Position numbers and translations under genes: made by a program. This document shows positions 32,567-40,700 of a DNA stretch of 64,000 nucleotides, in pieces. Each line of letters begins with the position of its first letter. Positions within the stretch are counted from its first letter, which is position 1. The notes beneath the pieces are model-generated. The model did not search any database and was not told the DNA's origin. It saw only the letters and a list, made by a program, of their open reading frames with translations. Source of the DNA: Streptomyces parvus (GTDB lineage: Bacteria > Actinomycetota > Actinomycetes > Streptomycetales > Streptomycetaceae). The DNA lies in assembly GCF_014648875.1 (NCBI RefSeq), contig NZ_BMRY01000009.1, forward strand, positions 62,001 to 126,000, written 5' to 3'.

Positions 32567-33691
32567 TCACCAGCTGATGCGGGCCGCCACGGGCAGGTGG
32601 TCGCTGCCGGTTGCGGGCAGTACCCAGGCGCTCTCCGGTTCCACGCCGCGCACCAGGATCTGGTCGATCCGCACCACGGGGAACGTGGCCGGCCAGCTGA
32701 AGCCGAAGCCGGCCCCGGCGGTCTCCTGGGCCGATGCCATCCGCGAGGTGAGGCCCTCGTACGCGCGGTCGTCCAGGGTCCCGTTCAGATCGCCGAGAAG
32801 CACCACTCGCTCGTTCTTCTCGGCGGCGACGGCCTGTCCCAGCGACTGTGCGCCGCCGTCCCGCCGGCCCGACGAGAGCCCGGCCCTGGGGTTCACGCGT
32901 ACGGACCCGAGGTGTGCCACGTACACCGCAAGCGGCCCGTGGTCCGTGGCCACCGTGGTCCGCATCCCCCGGTTGTAGGCCATCTTGGCCTCGGCGGGCT
33001 TGGCGTCCCCCAGCGGTCCGGCGTCCATCGCGACGTCGACCGGCCGGGTGTCGGACAACGGGAACCTGCTCCACAGTCCGACCGTGCCCTGCACCGTGTG
33101 GTGCGGGTAGGCCTGCGCCAGTTCCTTCTCGTACGTCCCCCGGGCCTCGGCGGCCAGCTCCTCCAGTGCCAGCACGTCCGCACCGGAGCCGGCCAGGGCG
33201 CGGGCGGTGCCGACCGGGTCGGGGTTGTCCGCACCGACGTTGTGGGAGGCCACCGTGAGGTCGCCGCCCGGGTGGGACTTGTCGGTGAGCAGTGGGCCGA
33301 AGAGGTTCAGCCAGGCCACGACCGGCAGGAGCAGCGCGATCACCGCGGTGGCGGAGCGGCGCAGCAGTGCCCCGGCCAGCAGCATCGGGACGAACAGGCC
33401 GCACCACGGCAGGAACGTCTCGACCAGGCTGCCGAGGTTCCCGATCCGGTTCGGGATGCTCGCGTGCAGCAGCAGGAGCAGGCCCAGCAGCAGCGCCGCT
33501 GTCGCGAGCACGCGGCCGCGGCGCCAGATGCTGGACGGACCGGAGGGACGGGACGGCTCGGAGGGACGGGACGGCTCGGAGGGTTCGGACAGTTCGGTTG
33601 CTCCCGATGTGGCAACCCTCTCGGCCACGTCTGCCGTGTTCCCTGTGTCCATCCGCGTCGCCGTCGTCTGTCCTCGTTCGCTGCCGGTCAC
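32567..33691 (-). CDS. Membrane endonuclease/exonuclease/phosphatase-family protein
   Basis: A 374-residue protein. A cytoplasmic, Ser-Glu-Pro-rich region (repeats of SEPSRP) is followed by three hydrophobic helices (about residues 60-130), then an extracellular EEP domain: LTVASHNVGADN (metal Asn), VLALEELAAEA (Glu), WSRFPLSDTRPV, VLLGDLNGTLDD (Asp, Asn) and TGSDHLPVAARISW (final SDH motif). Such proteins are usually predicted phosphatases or nucleases acting outside the membrane, though substrates are unknown. The GTG at 33691 overlaps the stop of the VanY-like gene as GTGA, with GAGGATG upstream, so the pair is translationally coupled and probably acts on envelope material. Confidence 0.86.
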   Translation of the reverse strand: MTGSERGQTTATRMDTGNTADVAERVATSGATELSEPSEPSRPSEPSRPSGPSSIWRRGRVLATAALLLGLLLLLHASIPNRIGNLGSLVETFLPWCGLFVPMLLAGALLRRSATAVIALLLPVVAWLNLFGPLLTDKSHPGGDLTVASHNVGADNPDPVGTARALAGSGADVLALEELAAEARGTYEKELAQAYPHHTVQGTVGLWSRFPLSDTRPVDVAMDAGPLGDAKPAEAKMAYNRGMRTTVATDHGPLAVYVAHLGSVRVNPRAGLSSGRRDGGAQSLGQAVAAEKNERVVLLGDLNGTLDDRAYEGLTSRMASAQETAGAGFGFSWPATFPVVRIDQILVRGVEPESAWVLPATGSDHLPVAARISW

Positions 33692-34389
33692 TGTCGCATC
33701 CTCGGGTCCTGAGTGGGGTCGGCGTACATGCGCGGGCAGCCTCGGTCCGCAGCGTCCGTACGCAGTTCGAAGTGCCAGGGTTCGTTCCGGTAGATCCGGC
33801 ACAGCCCGTACGCGGAGCCGTGCTCGGAGAGCCAGTCCGTCGCCGTGCCGGGCCCGATGTCGACCGCGTCCCCCGACACATGGGGAGAGGTCGTCGCGGT
33901 GGCCACCCAGCGGGCGGCCTCGGCTTCGGAGCCGTACTGCGCGACCGCCTTGCGGAGCAGCTCCTCCTGGTATGCGGCCGAACGCCAGCCGCTGTTGACG
34001 GTGAACGTGACTCCGTCGGGCGCGGCATCCCGTGCGGCCTGCCGAAGTGCGTCGAGCAGTTCCGCGTCGAGGTTGGCCACCGCCGGAACCTCGTCGTCGA
34101 GGACCGTCGCACCGTCGGGCACGACACCGTCGGTCTCGTCGAGCGCGCCCCGGCTCTCGCGGTGCGGGGCGTGCGAGGGCGGCCGGTCGGAGAGGGACGG
34201 GGCGGGCAGGAGGGGCGCGGAGTCCTGGCCCGGGGTGGCCGCCGAGTCCGAGGAGGGTGTCGGAGAGGTCTTCAGCAGGGGGTGGCCGAGGGCCACGACG
34301 ATCGCTGCCAGTACGGCCACCAGGCCGATGACGAGGGGCTTGCGGAACCGGAGGGCCGACGTACGCGCCGACGGCGGGGGTCGAGTCAT
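33688..34389 (-). CDS. VanY-like D,D-carboxypeptidase (M15)
   Basis: A 233-residue membrane-anchored peptidase. One N-terminal helix (PLVIGLVAVLAAIVVALGHPLL) and a Ser/Pro/Asp-rich linker are followed by the M15B catalytic part: VNSGWRSAAYQEELLRKAV, SPHVSGDAVDIG (H and D zinc ligands) and EPWHFEL (Glu base and His). It would trim D-Ala-D-Ala from peptidoglycan stems outside the membrane. It diverges from an OmpR-type response regulator gene, as vanY-like genes often lie next to VanRS-like systems; an actual glycopeptide-resistance set (vanHAX) is absent. Confidence 0.9.
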   Translation of the reverse strand: MTRPPPSARTSALRFRKPLVIGLVAVLAAIVVALGHPLLKTSPTPSSDSAATPGQDSAPLLPAPSLSDRPPSHAPHRESRGALDETDGVVPDGATVLDDEVPAVANLDAELLDALRQAARDAAPDGVTFTVNSGWRSAAYQEELLRKAVAQYGSEAEAARWVATATTSPHVSGDAVDIGPGTATDWLSEHGSAYGLCRIYRNEPWHFELRTDAADRGCPRMYADPTQDPRMRQ

Positions 34390-34476
34390 ACTGCCAGTCA
34401 AGGCAGTGCGGAGTTGCCGGCGCGTATGCGCTTTTCGATACGCCGACGATATGCGGCGACTCCTACCATCGGGGAC

Positions 34477-35175
34477 ATGCGTGTGCTGATCGTCGAGGAC
34501 GAGCCCTATCTGGCAGAAGCCATCCGCGACGGTCTGCGTCTCGAAGCGATCGCGGCCGACATCGCGGGCGACGGCGACACCGCGCTGGAGCTGCTGAGCG
34601 TCAACGCCTATGACATCGCCGTCCTCGACCGTGACGTCCCCGGTCCTTCCGGTGACGAGATCGCCCGGCACATCGTCGCCTCCGGCAGCGGCACTCCGAT
34701 CCTCATGCTCACCGCCGCCGACCGGCTCGACGACAAGGCGTCCGGGTTCGAACTCGGTGCCGACGACTACCTCACGAAACCCTTCGAGCTCCGCGAACTC
34801 GCCCTCCGGCTCCGGGCGCTCGACCGCAGACGCGCCCACAGCAGACCTCCCGTGCGGGAGATCGCGGGGCTGCGGCTCGACCCGTTCCGCCGGGAGGTGT
34901 ACCGGGACGGGCGGTACGTCGCGCTGACCCGCAAGCAGTTCGCCGTGCTCGAAGTCCTGATCGGCGCCGACGGCGGTGTCGTCAGCGCCGAGGAACTGCT
35001 CGAACGCGCCTGGGACGAGAACGCCGATCCGTTCACCAACGCCGTGCGCATCACCGTATCGGCCCTGCGCAAACGCCTCGGAGAGCCCGGGATCATCGCG
35101 ACCGTGCCCGGCGTCGGCTACCGCATCGAGCCGGGTGCCGACGCCGTACGGGGAGAGGGAGAGGTCCGTGGCTAG
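34477..35175 (+). CDS. OmpR-family response regulator
   Basis: A 232-residue response regulator. The receiver domain begins MRVLIVEDEPYLAEAIRDGL with the acidic pair, phosphoacceptor D51 in IAVLDRDVPGPSG and K101 in DDYLTKPFEL; the winged-helix output domain ends with NAVRITVSALRKRLGEPGIIATVPGVGYRI. It starts with an ATG 88 bp from the divergent VanY gene. Its stop codon (TAG) lies in the CTAG target of a MITE that separates it from the histidine kinase gene. It probably regulates the divergent vanY pair. Confidence 0.95.
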   Translation: MRVLIVEDEPYLAEAIRDGLRLEAIAADIAGDGDTALELLSVNAYDIAVLDRDVPGPSGDEIARHIVASGSGTPILMLTAADRLDDKASGFELGADDYLTKPFELRELALRLRALDRRRAHSRPPVREIAGLRLDPFRREVYRDGRYVALTRKQFAVLEVLIGADGGVVSAEELLERAWDENADPFTNAVRITVSALRKRLGEPGIIATVPGVGYRIEPGADAVRGEGEVRG

Positions 35176-35388
35176 GTCCTGTCGTCAAACTGCCGTCGTC
35201 GCCCGAAGGGCGGCCGCGCGGCGTCTGGTGCGTGCGACCGCAAGGCGCCGGAATGGTCTTGGATGGGGCCTCCCCCGCTCGAACGCATTTGAGAGCTTGG
35301 GGAAGGAGCTACCAGGGCGTTTCGGTAACGCAGCGAGCGTGCGTGCCAGGCGTCGCGCGGCAGACGGCAGTTTGACGACAGGACCTAG
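35172..35388. mobile_element. MITE (209 bp) with 22-bp terminal inverted repeats and CTAG duplication
   Basis: Perfect 22-bp inverted ends (left 35176-35197 starting GTCCTGTCGTCAAACTGCC; right 35363-35384) enclose about 209 bp with no transposase, flanked by CTAG (35172-35175 and 35385-35388). The subterminal parts are also imperfectly complementary. Such ends and CTAG targets are known for IS5/IS427-like elements, so this is most likely a nonautonomous derivative mobilised in trans. It lies between the response regulator and the kinase genes; the first CTAG is the response regulator stop codon. Confidence 0.85.
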
Positions 35389-35422
35389 GGGCGAGCGGAC
35401 TGCGGCAGGGGCCGAGGGGGCC

Positions 35423-36544
35423 GTGGTCAGGCGGCCCGGGTTGAGCGTCCGCCTCAAGCTCACCCTCAGCTACGCCGGGTTCCTCATGGTCGCGGGGATC
35501 CTCCTGCTCGGGGCGGTGTGGGTGTACCTCCTGCAGTACGTTCCCGATGACTGGGACCAGCGCATGCTGCACGAGAACCCCAACCGCCAGCTCCTCGCGT
35601 ACACCTTCGCCCCGGCGGCGGGCACCGTGCTGGCGGTCCTTCTCCTCTTCGGGCTCGTGGGCGGATGGTTCCTGGCCGGCCGGATGCTCGCCCCGCTGAC
35701 CCGGATCACGGAAGCCACCCGCACGGCCACGCACGGATCGCTCTCCCACCGGATCCGGCTGCCCGGCCGCAAGGACGAGTTCCGTGAACTCGCCGATGCC
35801 TTCGACGCGATGCTCGCCCGCCTGGAGGCGCACGTCGCCGAGCAGAAGCGCTTCGCGGCCAACGCCTCCCACGAGCTGCGCACGCCGCTCGCCGTCTCCC
35901 GGACGCTGCTGGAAGTGGCCCGAGCCGATCCGGACCGCGACTCCGAGGAGATCATCGACCGTCTCCACACCGTCAACAGCCGGGCGATCGACCTCACCGA
36001 GGCGCTGCTCCTCCTCAGCCGGGCGGACCGGCGTTCCTTCACCCCGGAACGCGTCGATCTGTCACTGATCGCCGAGGAGGCCGCCGAGAGTTTCCTACCT
36101 CTCGCGGAAGAGCGCGGCATCGCTCTGGAGACGCGGGGCGACATCGCCGCCACGACCGGATCGCCGACGCTGCTGCTCCAGCTGGCCACCAACCTCGTGC
36201 ACAACGCCATCGTCCACAACCTGCCGGACGGGGGCACCGTCCAGGTGACGACGAGCGTCCGCGCCGGGCGCGTGGTGCTGGCGGTCGAGAACACCGGTGC
36301 CCCCCTCTCCCCCGAGCTGGTCTCGACGCTCACCGAACCGTTCCAGCGGGGCGCCGAGCGGCTGCGTACCCACCACGCGGGGGTCGGCCTCGGCCTGGCC
36401 ATCGTCGAGACCATCACGCGCGCGCACGACGGGACGCTCGTCCTCGCCCCGCGCGCCGGCGGCGGACTGCGCGTCACGGTGGAACTTCCCTCGGCCTGCG
36501 GGAGTGGCGATCGGGGACCGGCGCGGACTCTTCCCTCCCCCTGA
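35423..36544 (+). CDS. Sensor histidine kinase
   Basis: A 373-residue kinase. Two membrane helices (about residues 15-35 and 75-95) bracket a short external segment with the YVPDDWDQRML sequence; HAMP follows, then the dimerisation helix KRFAANASHELRTPLAVSRTLLEVA with phosphoacceptor H150, and the ATPase part NLVHNAIVHN, LAVENTGAPL and VGLGLAIVETI. GTG at 35423 is chosen for GAGGGGGCC just upstream. It is separated from its partner by a MITE and may have lost translational coupling. The sensed signal is unknown; the genetic context points to the cell wall. Confidence 0.93.
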   Translation: MVRRPGLSVRLKLTLSYAGFLMVAGILLLGAVWVYLLQYVPDDWDQRMLHENPNRQLLAYTFAPAAGTVLAVLLLFGLVGGWFLAGRMLAPLTRITEATRTATHGSLSHRIRLPGRKDEFRELADAFDAMLARLEAHVAEQKRFAANASHELRTPLAVSRTLLEVARADPDRDSEEIIDRLHTVNSRAIDLTEALLLLSRADRRSFTPERVDLSLIAEEAAESFLPLAEERGIALETRGDIAATTGSPTLLLQLATNLVHNAIVHNLPDGGTVQVTTSVRAGRVVLAVENTGAPLSPELVSTLTEPFQRGAERLRTHHAGVGLGLAIVETITRAHDGTLVLAPRAGGGLRVTVELPSACGSGDRGPARTLPSP

Positions 36545-36582
36545 GGCGACGAGGTCCGGACCCCGTACGGCAGGATGGTGCC

Positions 36583-36912
36583 ATGAGCGTAGTCAAGATC
36601 AATGTGCTGACCGTCCCCCAGGAACAGCGCGAGACGCTGGAGAAGCGCTTCGCGTCCCGCGCCCATGCCGTGGAGAGCTCCGACGGATTCGAGTGGTTCG
36701 AGCTGCTCCGGCCCGTCGAGGGCACGGACGACTACCTCGTCTACACGCGATGGCGTGACGAGGCCTCCTTCCAGGCGTGGATGGAGGGTCCGATGAAGGC
36801 GGCCCACCAGGGCGGCGACGCCTCCGGCGGCGAGCGCCCCAAGCCGGCGGCGAGCGGTTCCACGGTGTGGTCCTTCGAGGTCGTGCAGCAGGCCGCGCCG
36901 AAGGGCGCGTAG
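36583..36912 (+). CDS. Antibiotic biosynthesis monooxygenase (ABM) domain protein
   Basis: A 109-residue single-domain ferredoxin-like protein. INVLTVPQEQRETLEKRFASRAHAVESSDGFEWFELLRPVEGTDDYLVYTRWRDEASFQAWM is a standard ABM domain, the fold of heme-degrading and antibiotic-oxidising enzymes as well as non-catalytic relatives. The GFEWFELLRP motif with R-W at the strand ends fits the MhuD/HmoB-like branch. GGCAGGATGG lies before the ATG. No biosynthetic partners are adjacent except the large PKS-NRPS 0.8 kb away; a link is possible but not shown. Confidence 0.85.
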   Translation: MSVVKINVLTVPQEQRETLEKRFASRAHAVESSDGFEWFELLRPVEGTDDYLVYTRWRDEASFQAWMEGPMKAAHQGGDASGGERPKPAASGSTVWSFEVVQQAAPKGA

Positions 36913-36935
36913 GCGCGCCCGCACCGGTGTACGCC

Positions 36936-36990
36936 CCTGCCCGGCCGGATCATGACCGGCCGGGCAGGTCGCTCCCCCGTGTGTACGGGG
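36936..36990. terminator. Two hairpins between the ABM and kinase genes
   Basis: CCTGCCCGGCCGG (36936-36948) with its exact complement (36956-36968) around ATCATGA, then CCCCGT/ACGGGG at 36975-36990. Converging genes on both sides. Confidence 0.8.
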
Positions 36991-37021
36991 CAGCGAGGCC
37001 GCTGGGCCGGGACCCGGTGCG

Positions 37022-37567
37022 TCAGCGGTCGACGGGCGGCAGTCCGGCCAGGCCGGTGTCGAGCATGATGCGGTCGACGGTCCTGTCCAGGATGCTGTCG
37101 GGGCCGATCACGGTCTCCCGTCCGTCGGGCAGCACATCGCGGGGGCGGTACCAGTCCCGCAGCTGGTCCTCGTCGACCTCGTCGGCGATGGGTTTGGTGG
37201 CGTGCCGCGCCACGGTCTCGGCGAACGGGACGTCCAGGTAGTACCCGTGGGTCGGGCCCCGGTGGTCGGCGCGCAGCCGGGCGAGCATGTCGCCGTAGTG
37301 GTCGGCGTAGAGGATCCCTTCGACCACCACGTGGTAGCCGGCGTCCAGGGCGTAGCGGGCCGTCAGCTCGATCAGGCCGATGTTCGCCGCCCCCGGCCGG
37401 TCGCGTTCGCGCAGCACGGTGCGGCGGAGGTTGTCCTGCCCGACCACGGCCAGCCCGCGGCCGAATCTGTGGCGGAGAGCGGCGGCGACGGTCGACTTCC
37501 CCGAAGCGCTGTTGCCGCGCAGAACGATCAGCCGGGTCTCTTCCGTGCCCACCTTCACGGCGATCAC
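37022..37567 (-). CDS. P-loop kinase (zeta-toxin/AAA-like)
   Basis: A 181-residue P-loop NTPase. Walker A is GNSASGKST (residues 18-26), followed by VVGQDNLRRTVLRERDRPG, GYHVVVEGILYADHYGDML and YLDVPFAETVARH, the pattern of small kinases such as the zeta toxin or chloramphenicol phosphotransferase-like group. No antitoxin partner is evident next to it, so a metabolic kinase is more likely than a toxin. The start is GTG at 37567. It diverges from the large PKS-NRPS gene; a 23-bp GC palindrome lies 7 bp before its start. Confidence 0.82.
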   Translation of the reverse strand: MIAVKVGTEETRLIVLRGNSASGKSTVAAALRHRFGRGLAVVGQDNLRRTVLRERDRPGAANIGLIELTARYALDAGYHVVVEGILYADHYGDMLARLRADHRGPTHGYYLDVPFAETVARHATKPIADEVDEDQLRDWYRPRDVLPDGRETVIGPDSILDRTVDRIMLDTGLAGLPPVDR

Positions 37568-37573
37568 GCTAGC

Positions 37574-37596
37574 GGCCCCGGGCCGGGCCCGGGGCC
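37574..37596. repeat. GC-only 23-bp palindrome upstream of the P-loop kinase
   Basis: GGCCCCGGGCC, a central G, and GGCCCGGGGCC. It is in the divergent promoter region of the kinase and the PKS-NRPS gene; it may be a 5'-leader hairpin. Confidence 0.6.
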
Positions 37597-37728
37597 GAAC
37601 TCGGCCATGTCACTCCCAGGGTGCACGCGGTCTCCTCCCGGCGGTTGATTCCCCCCGTCCCGCGCGTTTTTAAGATCATTCTTCGGAGAACCTGCGCAGA
37701 ACGGACGGATCGACCGGTGGAGCACCAC

Positions 37729-40700
37729 ATGACGCTGCTGGATGTACTGCTGGACGCGGTCCGTGAAGCCCCCGGGCAGATCGTCGTGCACGTCCGCGGC
37801 GACGGAAGCGAGCTGACAGTCACCCTGCGCGAGCTTCTGGACGATTCCCTGCGGGTGGCCGGCGGTTTCCGGGAGGCGGGCGTCGCGCCCGGGACCTGTG
37901 TGCCGTTGCTCGCCGATCGCAGCGAGGACTTCCAGCCGATGTTCTGGGGCGCGGTGGCGGCCGGTCTCGTGCCCGTTCCGCTGGCCGCCGATGCCCGTCG
38001 GGTCCTGCCGGTCTGGGAGCACCTGGGGCGGCCGCCCGTCGTCGTGGACGCCTCGACGGCGCCGCTGGTCGATGAACTGCCCGAGGGCTCACGCGCCCTG
38101 GCCATCGACGCCTTGCGCGAGGGGCCGTCGCTGCGCGAACCCGCACCCGGCGGTCGCGACGACGTGGCGTTCCTGCAGTTCTCCTCGGGAAGCACGGGTG
38201 CGCCCAAGGGCGTGGAGGTGACGCACCGTGCGGTGCTGGCCAATCTGGAGCAGATACGGGCCGCCTCGGCGCTGAGCGCCGACGACGTGGTGGTCAGCTG
38301 GATGCCGTACTTCCACGACATGGGGCTCATCGGTACGCATCTCGCTCCGCTGGCCGCCCGGGCCCGGCAGGTCAAGATCGGCCCGCTGTCCTTCGCCAAG
38401 CGGCCCCGCCTGTGGTTCGAGGTGGCGGACCGGCACCGGGCGACGGTGCTGTCCGCGGCCAACTTCGCCCTGGCGCTGGCCGTACGCCGCGTTCCCGACG
38501 ACGTCCTGGCCCGGCTGGACCTCTCGGCCGTGCGGCTGCTCCTGGTCGGGGCGGAGCCCATCGCACCCGCTGTGTGGCGTGCCTTCGCCGTCAAGACGCG
38601 GCCGGCGGGGCTGGATCCGGCGGCGGCCCAGCCCGTCTACGGCCTGGCCGAGGCGACGCTCGCGGTGACCTTCCCGCCGCCCGGGGAAGTGGCCGAACCG
38701 CTGGTCCTGGACCGGGCGTCGCTGAGCGATGGCGTGGCCGTGGACACCGAACCGGGCGTGGGTGCGGTCGAGTTGATGGACGTCGGGCGGCCGGTGGCCG
38801 GCTGCGCCGTGCGCATCGTCGATGACGGGGGTGATGTCCTCGGGGACCGGCGGGTCGGGCACATCCTGGTGCGCGGTCCCCAACTGGCCCGTGGCTACGA
38901 CGGACTTCCCGGTATGAGCGCGGAGACGTTCACCGAGGGGTGGCTGCGTACCGGTGATCTCGGGTTCCTGCGGGACGGCCGGCTGTGCGTCACGGGCCGG
39001 CACAAGGACGTGCTGTTCCTCAACGGCCGTACCTTCCATGCCACGGACCTGGAAGAGGTCGTGGCGGCGACACCCGGGCTGCCTCCCGGCGCCCCTGCGG
39101 TGGTCGGTTCGACCGACCCGGTCACCGGTACGGAGCGTGTCGTGGTGTTCGTCCCCTGGGCGCGGCCCCCGCGCGAGGCGGCGGAGGTGCTCGCACGCGT
39201 CGCGGCCCGGGTGCGCGAGGCGCTGTTCCATGACGATGTGCGGGTGCTGGCCCTGCCGCCGGGGGCGTTCCCCCGTACGACGAGTGGCAAGCTCCAGCGT
39301 CGGCGGTTGCGGGAGCGTTTCGAGGCGGGTGCGTTCGGGGCTGACGCGTTCGCGACGGGTGGGCAGCCGACGGGTGACGGTGCTCCGTCTGCGGAACCCC
39401 GCGCGGACGTGCCCCGGGCGCGGGCCCAGGCCGTCCGGGCCGTCCGGGAGGTATGGGCGCGCGTGCTGGAGCGGCCCGCCGAGTCGATCGGTCTGCATGA
39501 GCCGTTCGGGAGCCTCGGGGGGACGTCGCTCAAGGCGATGGAGGTCCTGGTGGCGCTGGAGGACTCCTTCGGTGTGACGCTGCCGCCGGCGGTCGTCCGC
39601 GACCACGGCACGGTGGCCGCCCTCGCCGGGCACCTGCTGTCCCTGGCCCCCGGGCCACTGTCCTCCGCCACCGAAGCCGGGAAGACCGGAGGAGACGGGG
39701 AAGCCGTCGCAGCCGTCATCGGGATGGCGTGCCGGTTCCCCGGCGCCGACACCCCCGAGGCCTTCTGGGACCTGCTCATCGACGGGCACGACGCCGTCGC
39801 CCCCGTACCGTACGGGCGTTGGGACGACGACGCCCGTGACCGTCGGGCCGCTCCCCGGAAGCGTTGGGCGGCGCTCCTGGAGGACCCGGCCGCCTTCGAC
39901 GCCGACTGCTTCGGTATCGGCGAGGACGAGGCCCGCGCGATCGACCCGCAGGCGCGGCTCTTCCTGGAACTCGCGCACGAGGCCCTCGAACGCGCCGGAT
40001 ACGCGGGGCCCCGCCGGCGCGGTCGCCGGATCGGCGTGTTCGCGGCGGTCGGCGAAAGCGGCTACCGCGAGGTACTGGACCGGGCTTCGGCCGACGGCAC
40101 CCCCCTGCCGGCCTCGCTCACCGGCAATCTGCCCGCCCTCATCGCCGCGCGGGTCTCGCAGAGCCTGGACCTCGACGGGCCCGCACTGGCCGTGGACACC
40201 GCCTGCTCGTCGGGTCTGGTGGCCCTGCATCTGGCCCGGCGCAGCCTGCTGGACGGAGAGTGCGACCTCGCCGTCGTCGGCGGGGTCAACCTCCACCTGA
40301 CCTCGACCCCGCACCGGCTTCTGGAAGACGCCCAGGCCCTGTCCCCCACCGGGCGCAGCCGCGCCTTCAGCGCGGATGCCGACGGCTTCGTACCCGGTGA
40401 GGGCGGCGCGGCGATCGTCCTGACCCGGCTCGACGCGGCCCGGCTCTCGGACGATCAGGTGCTCGCCGTGGTGCGGGGCACGGCCGTCAACAACGACGGC
40501 CGGTCGATGAGCCTCATGGCGCCCAATCCGCTGCGGCAGCGCGAGGTCATCACCCGGGCGTACGAGGCGGCAGGCGTCGATCCCGCATCGGTGACCTACG
40601 TGGAGGCCCACGGGACGGGCACGGCCGTGGGCGACCCGATCGAGCTGCGGTCGCTGGCCCACGCGTTTCCCGTACGGCCCGGCGGCGAGCCGCGGTTGCT

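Noticed and set aside
30432..33712. Plus-strand frames in the btu and nuclease-family region
   Set aside because: They oppose well-supported minus-strand genes and would read through the riboswitch.
33688..36544. Glycopeptide-resistance (van) cluster
   Set aside because: VanY-like gene and a VanRS-like two-component system are present, but vanH, vanA and vanX are missing, so only a cell-wall-related system is supported.
37022..37567. Zeta-toxin of a toxin-antitoxin pair
   Set aside because: The P-loop kinase fits loosely, but no epsilon-like antitoxin gene lies next to it, so a general kinase is the safer call.
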